Below are positions 56,220 to 64,000 of a stretch of 64,000 nucleotides of DNA, piece by piece. Within the stretch, counting starts at the first letter, position 1; every line of letters begins with the position of its first letter. Source of the DNA: Sabellastarte sp. h YS-2021. Its lineage: Eukaryota > Annelida > Polychaeta > Sabellida > Sabellidae. Position numbers and translations under genes: made by a program. Location: positions 138,696,033-138,760,032 of the forward strand of contig OZ024931.1 of assembly GCA_964017235.1 (NCBI GenBank), written 5' to 3'. The notes below the pieces were generated by a model. It was not told where the DNA came from and made no database searches. It saw nothing but the letters and a program-made list of their open reading frames with translations.

Positions 56220-57208
56220 ATGAATCCTAAGAAGAATATAGAAGTCCCCACAGAGACCCCACCAGAATTAGAGTGGGGGGACACATCGGCATATATACAG
56301 AAAGGAAAGGAGGTGAGGGAGGCAAGAGAAAGGAAGAGGCATAGAAACAGAGGGAGGAAGTCTGAAATCAGGAAACTACACACTCAGCAGAGGATGGAGT
56401 GGCAGAGACCATGCAAGGACAAACAAAAGTGACACAGAAATGTTTACAGAGGCTAGAAGAGAGATATCTCAATCACAGTCAAGACACAAGAAGGGGCATA
56501 TAACCAGCCTTTACCTGAAGGACTCAGATAAGAAGGCAGTTGTGGACTCTGAAGGACCACGAGGAGTTGTATGACAAGACTAAAGAACACTTTAAGAACA
56601 AGGCAAGGAAGGAATGTCTCTGGGAGAGGTTTGCCAACAGTCACAAGCTGTCTTTCAAGGTTTGCAAGACCTGGTTTGAGTTGCAAAGGATGCATTATGG
56701 CAAGCTCACACAATCCAAGTCGGGCTCCAAAAGAGATGATGGAAAGGCAGAACTAAATTCAGGATAAATTTACTTCTTGAAGACACCCGGGACTCAGTAA
56801 ATCATCAGGCTTCAAGACCCTGGTCCAAGAAGCCAGTGCATCCACTGCCTCAGCACACAACATCTCCAGAAGTTCAAGCGACAGGAATAGTATGGAGATC
56901 AGCATGCGATCAGACACCACAATACAGCCTTCAGTTGCAAGCCCTAGTGCAGTTTTAGCGGGTTCTTTGGCGATCCAGCAGGTCATGGACCAGTTTGCAC
57001 AGATGACAACCATGCTGTCATCATTCCTCAAGCAAAAAGCAGGAGACAAAACAAACAGCCTTCTGCAACTACCTGGCATCTGAGGTGGAGGCCCTTTCAA
57101 ACATTCAGAAACGAGGCTATGAAACTTCTAAGCAGCATTCAAAGCAAGGCAGAGGTCAGAAGCCATCAGCACCAGCAACCACAGCAACAGACACTTCTAG
57201 GAGCTCAA
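56220..57208 (+). pseudogene. MADF/SANT-like gene, decayed (unit 3, type B)
   Basis: As unit 1, but the helical segment reads AQMTTML where type-A units have AQMRTML, a change shared only with unit 5. It carries the 78-bp longer leader. Confidence 0.7.
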
Positions 57209-58257
57209 TTTATTTATTTATATTTATATTGGAATAACAGTAATATTATTCTATTGTTTTACATTGTTGGAATTTCAGGGTCTGTAGAAGGCGGCTGCTT
57301 CAGTAAAAAGAAGAAAACTTCCACAAAATCTACTTTGGTGGAACAATTAAGGTATTGGTAAACACAACTAATTTTCAACCACAGGTGTACTAGGTGCACT
57401 GTTAGCCAATAGGGGAGTATGTGAAAAGTTCAAGTAACCACATGAAGCTTATGCAAGCTGCATCATGATATGGTGTTGGTGATGTCTTCAAGCCAAAAAA
57501 AAGATTTCCAAAATCCTTTGTTAAATCAATTAATGTGGGATCCTGTTTACAATAATGACACTATTTAGGTTGATATAACGTGTTTTTAAATATAAATATT
57601 TTGCTATATATTAATAATGTACTTTGCTTGTCGCGATGGACTCGCAAAATATCAAATATGACTCCATGACTCTGTATTCGGCCCTTGACTCCTGGCCACT
57701 TGGTTAGCGTCCTGTCATTGATAGCTACAGGTTGTCGGTTACACTTCCCATCTTGTCCTATGTTGTTACCATCTTGTCTTGAAGAACTACCCAGCCTGTC
57801 ATAAAGTACCAGCAAACTACCTGTTGACAGACCATACATATAAACCAACTGTACTTGAAAGGAAACCAGCTTTTTGTAAACATTACAAACCTGACTAGGA
57901 CACTTTCCGGCAAGACAGGAAGTCTCCCAGTCTCAAACCATAAGGTATGTAAAATCTCAGCAGGATAAACAAGCCATGAAAATAATAAATAGAAACCAAC
58001 AAGACAGTTACAGCAACAAACAAGCTGGGAAGTCTGTAGGACAAACCAGCCTCATTTTACCAACGTAGGATTTGTTGGTTATGAAATCTGTCACTATATA
58101 AAGAGAGTTGATTTGCACAATACATCATTTGTAATCTGGCATCTGACAGATTACATCAAGGTGAATCGGTTTGCACAATGCATCATTTGGAATCTGACGG
58201 ATTACATCTGGCAGCATTTTAAGATAGGATTTTGTTTTTTACAAATTAACTACGAAA

Positions 58258-59246
58258 ATGAATCCTAAGAAGAATATAGAAGTCCCCACAGAGACCCCAC
58301 CAGAATTAGAGTGGGGGGACACATCGGCATATATACAGAAAGGAAAGGAGGTGAGGGAGGCAAGAGAAAGGAAGAGGCATAGAAACAGAGGGAGGAAGTC
58401 TGAAATCAGGAAACTACACACTCAGCAGAGGATGGAGTGGCAGAGACCATGCAAGGACAAACAAAAGTGACACAGAAATGTTTACAGAGGCTAGAAGAGA
58501 GATATCTCAATCACAGTCAAGACACAAGAAGGGGCATATAACCAGCCTTTACCTGAAGGACTCAGATAAGAAGGCAGTTGTGGACTCTGAAGGACCACGA
58601 GGAGTTGTATGACAAGACTAAAGAACACTTTAAGAACAAGGCAAGGAAGGAATGTCTCTGGGAGAGGTTTGCCAACAGTCACAAGCTGTCTTTCAAGGTT
58701 TGCAAGACCTGGTTTGAGTTGCAAAGGATGCATTATGGCAAGCTCACACAATCCAAGTCGGGCTCCAAAAGAGATGATGGAAAGGCAGAACTAAATTCAG
58801 GATAAATTTACTTCTTGAAGACACCCGGGACTCAGTAAATCATCAGGCTTCAAGACCCTGGTCCAAGAAGCCAGTGCATCCACTGCCTCAGCACACAACA
58901 TCTCCAGAAGTTCAAGCGACAGGAATAGTATGGAGATCAGCATGCGATCAGACACCACAATACAGCCTTCAGTTGCAAGCCCTAGTGCAGTTTTAGCGGG
59001 TTCTTTGGCGATCCAGCAGGTCATGGACCAGTTTGCACAGATGAGAACCATGCTGTCATCATTCCTCAAGCAAAAAGCAGGAGACAAAACAAACAGCCTT
59101 CTGCAACTACCTGGCATTTGAGGTGGAGGCCCTTTCAAACATTCAGAAACGAGGCTATGAAACTTCTAAGCAGCATTCAAAGCAAGGCAGAGGTCAGAAG
59201 CCATCAGCACCAGCAACCACAGCAACAGACACTTCTAGGAGCTCAA
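58258..59246 (+). pseudogene. MADF/SANT-like gene, decayed (unit 4, type A)
   Basis: As unit 1. A C-to-T change in the LPGI stop-context (GGCATTTGAGG) opens a slightly longer downstream frame. Upstream in this unit the sequence reads AAGCCAAAAAAAAGATT where other units have AAGCAATAAATAAGATT. Confidence 0.7.
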
Positions 59247-60373
59247 TTTATTTATTTATATTTATATTGGAATAACAGTAATATTATTCTATTGTTTTAC
59301 ATTGTTGGAATTTCAGGGTCTGTAGAAGGCGGCTGCTTCAGTAAAAAGAAGAAAACTTCCACAAAATCTACTTTGGTGGAACAATTAAGGTATTGGTAAA
59401 CACAACTAATTTTCAACCACAGGTGTACTAGGTGCACTGTTAACCAATAGGGGAGTATGTGAAAAGTTCAAGTAACCACATAAAGCTTATGCAAGCTGCA
59501 TCATGATATGGTGTTGGTGATGTCTTCAAGCAATAAATAAGATTTCCAAAATCCTTTGTTAAATCAATTAATGTGGGATCCTGTTTACAATAATGACACT
59601 ATTTAGGTTGATATAACGTGTTTTTAAATATAAATATTTTGCTATATATTAATAATGTACTTTGCTTGTCGCGATGGACTCGCAAAATATCAAATATGAC
59701 TCCATGACTCTGTATTCGGCCCTTGACTCCTGGCCACTTGGTTAGCGTCCTGTCATTGATAGCTACAGGTTGTCGGTTACACTTCCCATCTTGTCCTATG
59801 TTGTTACCATCTTGTCTTGAAGAACTACCCAGCCTGTCATAAAGTACCAGCAAACTACCTGTTGACAGACCATACATATAAACCAACTGTACTTGAAAGG
59901 AAACCAGCTTTTTGTAAACATTACAAACCTGACTAGGACACTTTCCGGCAAGACAGGAAGTCTCCCAGTCTCAAACCATAAGGTATGTAAAATCTCAGTA
60001 GGATAAACAAGCCATGAAAATAATAAATAGAAACCAACAAGACAGTTACAGCAACAAACAAGCTGGGAAGTCTGTAGGACAAACCAGCCTCATTTTACCA
60101 ACGTAGGATTTGTTGGTTATGAAATCTGTCACTATATAAAGAGAGTTGATTTGCACAATACATCATTTGTAATCTGGCATCTGACAGATTACATCAAGGT
60201 GAATCGGTTTGCACAATGCATCATTTGGAATCTGACGGATTACATCTGGCAGCATTTTAAGATAGGATTTTGTTTTTTACAAATTAACTACGATTTAGTG
60301 TTGAGTGTGATATTAGTGTGAGGCTGACATTAGGATTTAGTTTTTTTACAAAACGCTGCTTTTTCAAAGAAAA

Positions 60374-61808
60374 ATGAATCCTAAGAAGAATATAGAAGTC
60401 CCCACAGAGACCCCACCAGAATTAGAGTGGGGGGACACATCGGCATATATACAGAAAGGAAAGGAGGTGAGGGAGGCAAGAGAAAGGAAGAGGCATAGAA
60501 ACAGAGGGAGGAAGTCTGAAATCAGGAAACTACACACTCAGCAGAGGATGGAGTGGCAGAGACCATGCAAGGACAAACAAAAGTGACACAGAAATGTTTA
60601 CAGAGGCTAGAAGAGAGATATCTCAATCACAGTCAAGACACAAGAAGGGGCATATAACCAGCCTTTACCTGAAGGACTCAGATAAGAAGGCAGTTGTGGA
60701 CTCTGAAGGACCACGAGGAGTTGTATGACAAGACTAAAGAACACTTTAAGAACAAGGCAAGGAAGGAATGTCTCTGGGAGAGGTTTGCCAACAGTCACAA
60801 GCTGTCTTTCAAGGTTTGCAAGACCTGGTTTGAGTTGCAAAGGATGCATTATGGCAAGCTCACACAATCCAAGTCGGGCTCCAAAAGAGATGATGGAAAG
60901 GCAGAACTAAATTCAGGATAAATTTACTTCTTGAAGACACCCGGGACTCAGTAAATCATCAGGCTTCAAGACCCTGGTCCAAGAAGCCAGTGCATCCACT
61001 GCCTCAGCACACAACATCTCCAGAAGTTCAAGCGACAGGAATAGTATGGAGATCAGCATGCGATCAGACACCACAATACAGCCTTCAGTTGCAAGCCCTA
61101 GTGCAGTTTTAGCGGGTTCTTTGGCGATCCAGCAGGTCATGGACCAGTTTGCACAGATGACAACCATGCTGTCATTATTCCTCAAGCAAAAAGCAGGAGA
61201 CAAAACAAACAGCCTTCTGCAACTACCTGGCATCTGAGGTGGAGGCCCTTTCAAACATTCAGAAACGAGGCTATGAAACTTCTAAGCAGCAACCACAGCA
61301 ACAGACACTTCTAGGAGCTCAATTTATTTATTTATTTATTTACTTGGGGTTTTACGTCGCTTTCAACACTGTACAGGTCATATCACGACGGGTAGTTAGA
61401 AGGGCAGAGGAAACCAGTACAGACAGTTCGCTAGGGTTCTGTACTGTAAACTGCCGACCAACGGCAAGCAACTACCAGCTTTCCCACTTGAGGCCATGAC
61501 GGGATCAAACCCTGGCCTCACAGGTGGGAGGCGAGAGTGTTACCACTCTGCCACCATGGCCCCTTTCTAGGAGCTCAAGTGCAACTTCAACATTTGTGCC
61601 AGAGACATTTCAACAGTCACAGCAACCAGCCCCAGCTACAAGGGAATACATCTTAACCATCTCAGAGACCCGGATGGCAGCAAACCAGACCACCCAACCC
61701 TCTCAGCAGAGCCAAGTGGCAACCAAAGGACAGCAGCAATCCTTAGGGCAGCCAACTTCCTTCCTAATCGTTGACAAACAGGCTGGACCCTGCTTACCTT
61801 CACAATGA
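60374..61808 (+). pseudogene. MADF/SANT-like gene, decayed, with true 3' end (unit 5)
   Basis: The only unit that keeps sequence beyond the SINE point. After the N-terminal, MADF-like and helical segments (type B, AQMTTML), a 40-bp deletion between CAGCA repeats removes part of the basic Gln-rich stretch. SINE-1 interrupts at 61323-61564. After it the protein resumes with SRSSSATSTFVPETFQQSQQ, then EYILTISETRMAANQ, QSQVATKGQQQ and QPTSFLIVDKQAG, ending at a TGA at 61808. The Gln/Ser-rich tail is typical of a low-complexity activation or linker region. It is the best guide to the original gene, but is still broken by the frame breaks common to all units. Confidence 0.7.
61323..61564 (-). mobile_element. 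SINE-1, copy d, minus strand, inserted in unit 5
   Basis: A full-length minus-strand copy with a (TTTA)n tail at its left. The 14-bp target duplication TTCTAGGAGCTCAA lies at 61309-61322 and 61565-61578. The tail start (TTTATTTATTTA) is present at every unit junction of the tandem array, showing that this SINE was already in place when the array formed. Confidence 0.94.
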
Positions 61809-62475
61809 CCCCAACAATGCTTTGTTTAACTCACTGTCAGTTGCCTGTGCTGCAGGCAAACAAAGTCAACACAACATATCAGCATTTTTAAGCTTCTTTG
61901 CGAATTTTCAACCTGTGATGAGCTACCAACAGGCAGACAAGCTGCAGGCATTTTCACAAAAATTGAGTGAATGAATAAATGAATGAAACTGTGTTTGGGT
62001 GATGCAAATTTGAAGTTAAAAACACTCAAATCTTTCAAAACTGGACTTGAAAATTTTTTGAACTTTTACATAATTGGGTTGAAGTTTTTCAACAGCAGAC
62101 TTGTAATTTGGTTTGAAATAGTTTTGAAACTTGATGGAAATGGTTTGAATTTTTTCTGAAATTTGTTGAAAATCAGAGCAACACCAGCTTAAATAAAAGT
62201 TCATGGAATAACTATCCATAGTCCTTTGAAGGACTCATCAATGTCAGCTTCTTCTGCTCCCAGGGTAGCTCCCATCTCAGATACTGTCCTAATGCCCATC
62301 CAATGCCCCTGCGTGCTTGACACATCATTTTACAAGTAATCAAATGATTTACCTTGGACATCACAGCCTGACCATGTGATATATTTTGAAATAAAAACAA
62401 AGTTGAAAATGCCACTTCATTGAGTAAATTAATGTGCCAGGGTGTAATAATTGTACTAACCAGGTACAAGAGAGA
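61809..62475. other. Unassigned sequence right of the MADF gene
   Basis: A 67-codon open stretch (61771-61974, including NNALFNSLSVACAAGKQSQ) overlaps the end of the MADF reading in another frame and is unsupported. A minus-strand stretch near 62215-62330 (GHWMGIRTVSEMGATLGAEE reading) is exon-like but unassigned. A (TGAA)n run lies at about 61969-61986. Confidence 0.4.
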
Positions 62476-62713
62476 TTTATTCATTTATTTATTTGGGGTT
62501 TAACGTGGCTTTCAACACTGTACAGGTCATATCACGACGGGTAGTTAGAAGCACAGAGGAAACCAGTACATAGAGTTCACTAGGGTTCTGTACTGTAAAC
62601 TGCTGACCAATGGCAAGCAACTACCAGCTTTCCCACTTAAGCCCATGCGGGGATCGAACCCCGGCCTCAGAGGTGGGAGGCGAGAGTGCTACCACTCTTC
62701 CACCGTGGCCCCG
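62476..62713 (-). mobile_element. SINE-1, copy e, minus strand
   Basis: Full length on the minus strand, with box B complement GGGATCGAACCCC. The 14-bp target duplication AGGTACAAGAGAGA lies at 62462-62475 and 62714-62727. Confidence 0.93.
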
Positions 62714-62984
62714 AGGTACAAGAGAGAAGACCTGGATAAAATATTTAGGAAAGCGTACTATCATTAGAAATTTTTACAGCTTTGGAGGTGTCTCCTACCT
62801 GGGTAATGTTGCGATATTTTCATATAGAATTTTTGATAAAAAGTGGAGATTCTCCGTGTCATTTTTGTGAAACACCAAGGCACATTTTTTGATTATTTAG
62901 TTCAATTGACATGCTGCTTTACTTTAACATTTAAACCACAAAAACTCTGAAGTAGATTAACAAGCACATACTGAATATAAATAT

Positions 62985-63187
62985 ATTTATTTAGTATTTT
63001 ATGTCATGTCTATTTTCTGTTGGTTATAATATGACAGGCACTTGAAAGGGCACAGGAAACCAGCACATAAAGTTGGTCAGGATTTTGTACTGTAAACTGC
63101 TGGACAATGGCAAGCCACTACCAGCTTTCCTACATGAGATCAAACTCTGATCTCAGAGGTGGTAGGCAAGTGTGTTACCACTTCGCC
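62985..63187 (-). mobile_element. SINE-1, old degenerate copy, minus strand
   Basis: Recognisable by AGGAAACCAGCACATAAAGT, TTTGTACTGTAAACTGCTGG, GGCAAGCCACTACCAGCTTT and TCAGAGGTGGTAGGCAAG. Many substitutions and small deletions, no target duplication left, so much older than the other five copies. Confidence 0.8.
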
Positions 63188-64000
63188 TGCTAAATATAAA
63201 AGGTGTTGGACTATACATAGAACATTCAAGGCAGACTAAATAACATGCCCAACTGTTGCGATCGATTGTAAGACTAAGCTGGTTATAAAGTTGAGGTGAG
63301 AATCAGTTAACTTGCCAAAAAGGATTTTCCCCAAGTAAAGGGATTGTTTGTACAACTGCAAATATTAACTTTATCACTTGCTCCTAAGCACCATAAAGTT
63401 CTCTCTTATTAGTAAAGGTTTTTAAACAGGTTGAATATTTTTGAGTCATCTACTCACTAACAACAGTAGAACAGGTGAGACAACAGTCTCAGTGGGATCC
63501 CGCACTTAAGGTTAACAGTTTGACAATTAAATTATGTTATCTAACATCAGATCATTATACTGGATATTAGATAATGTAACTTTGTGACTCAAGAGAGCAG
63601 TATTGGCATTGTCTAAACAACCAGTCTCCAATTTCTCAATTTCTTTGTTTCCATCAGGGGCTAATTAAAAATTCATTTTCAAATGAGAGAGTTCATTGAA
63701 CCATACTGTGCAAACTATAATGAAGTGTTGATTATAATTATTGCTTTTAAATATAGAATTCGAGATTTGTGACAGTAAAAGTAGTGCTGAATATAGTGCT
63801 AAAGTTTTACCACTTGTAAACTTGAGTTTTGCAGTGTTCTCATAAAAATAAATTTTAGGAATCAGAGATTACCAAATTAACATCACAAAATGTAAATGAA
63901 TTAGATGTAGTTGACAAATACATGCAATAAATTTCTTCATTTTAAAAAATATATTTTGGATGTTATTATTATGTAAAGTATAAAACAAGGAATCCAGAGT
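63188..64000. other. No recognisable feature
   Basis: AT-rich, no ORF of note, and no inverted or tandem repeat that I can support. Confidence 0.45.

Larger units (their letters stand above)
51031..61322. repeat. Five-unit head-to-tail tandem array, units of 2038 or 2116 bp
   Basis: Units begin at about 51031, 53069, 55107, 57223 and 59261, each at TTTATATTGGAATAACAG. Units 1, 2 and 4 are 2038 bp long; unit 3 is 2116 bp, with 78 extra bases before the MADF ORF. The last unit also has the 78 bases but a separate 40-bp deletion, and ends in the SINE at 61323. Divergence between units is only a few substitutions per 2 kb. Every unit carries, in order, a candidate exon, a TATA-type leader and a decayed MADF/SANT-like gene. 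Units 1-4 each end at the TSD-like CTAGGAGCTCAA plus a few TTTA repeats from a SINE tail. Confidence 0.95.

Noticed and set aside
51031-61322. A CRISPR-like or rDNA-like repeat
   Set aside because: Units are 2 kb long, carry decayed animal-type coding sequence, have no spacers and show no rRNA sequence.
63520-64000. Possible regulatory or origin-like AT-rich region at the right edge
   Set aside because: AT content is similar to much of the window and no motif or repeat supports a function.

Overview
The window is about 64 kb of AT-rich animal (metazoan) DNA, almost certainly from an invertebrate. The evidence is a GT-AG-flanked alpha-spectrin exon, intronless HSP90 and VCP/p97 fragments, and a mixture of CR1-like, L1/Tx1-like and Jockey-like non-LTR retrotransposons, a Penelope-like element, Ty3/gypsy fragments, hAT-like and other TIR elements, and tRNA-derived SINEs. 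The SINE and the 2A-like CR1 elements fit a marine invertebrate such as a lophotrochozoan or cnidarian, but I cannot name the species. No complete host gene is visible. The supported host-derived pieces are an alpha-spectrin EF-hand exon (one intact copy, one frameshifted), two small candidate exons of an unknown gene, and two processed pseudogenes.

Layout. 1-9.4 kb: alpha-spectrin exon, SINE, a CR1 carrying a 2A-like leader, an L1/Tx1 element interrupted by a 680-bp TIR element, then an L1/Tx1 element on the opposite strand. 9.4-14.2 kb: second SINE type, another CR1, gypsy gag, an HSP90 pseudogene split by a SINE, gypsy RT, and an unknown cysteine-rich relic. 14.2-21.5 kb: a nest in which a CR1-like element is broken by an L1/Tx1 tail and by a 2.3-kb hAT-like element, and the hAT is itself broken by a Penelope-like insertion with a 260-bp inverted repeat; a Jockey-like RT follows on the minus strand. 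21.5-26.8 kb: CR1 copies on both strands and an unknown ORF. 26.8-33.8 kb: a diverged second copy of the first 6 kb, with different later insertions. 33.8-43.1 kb: a full-length CR1 inside an L1/Tx1 element, another L1/Tx1, a VCP/p97 pseudogene, and a third copy of a CR1/L1 chimera. 44-46.2 kb and 48.6-50.5 kb: further CR1 copies, the latter the best-preserved RT. 51.0-61.3 kb: five near-identical head-to-tail units of 2038 or 2116 bp, each carrying a candidate exon, a TATA-type leader and a decayed gene for a MADF/SANT-like DNA-binding protein. 61.3-64 kb: SINEs and unassigned sequence.

The genes do not form a pathway. What the window records is layered insertion, segmental duplication and recent tandem amplification. 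Target-site duplications and paralogous empty sites allow several of those events to be ordered from the sequence alone.
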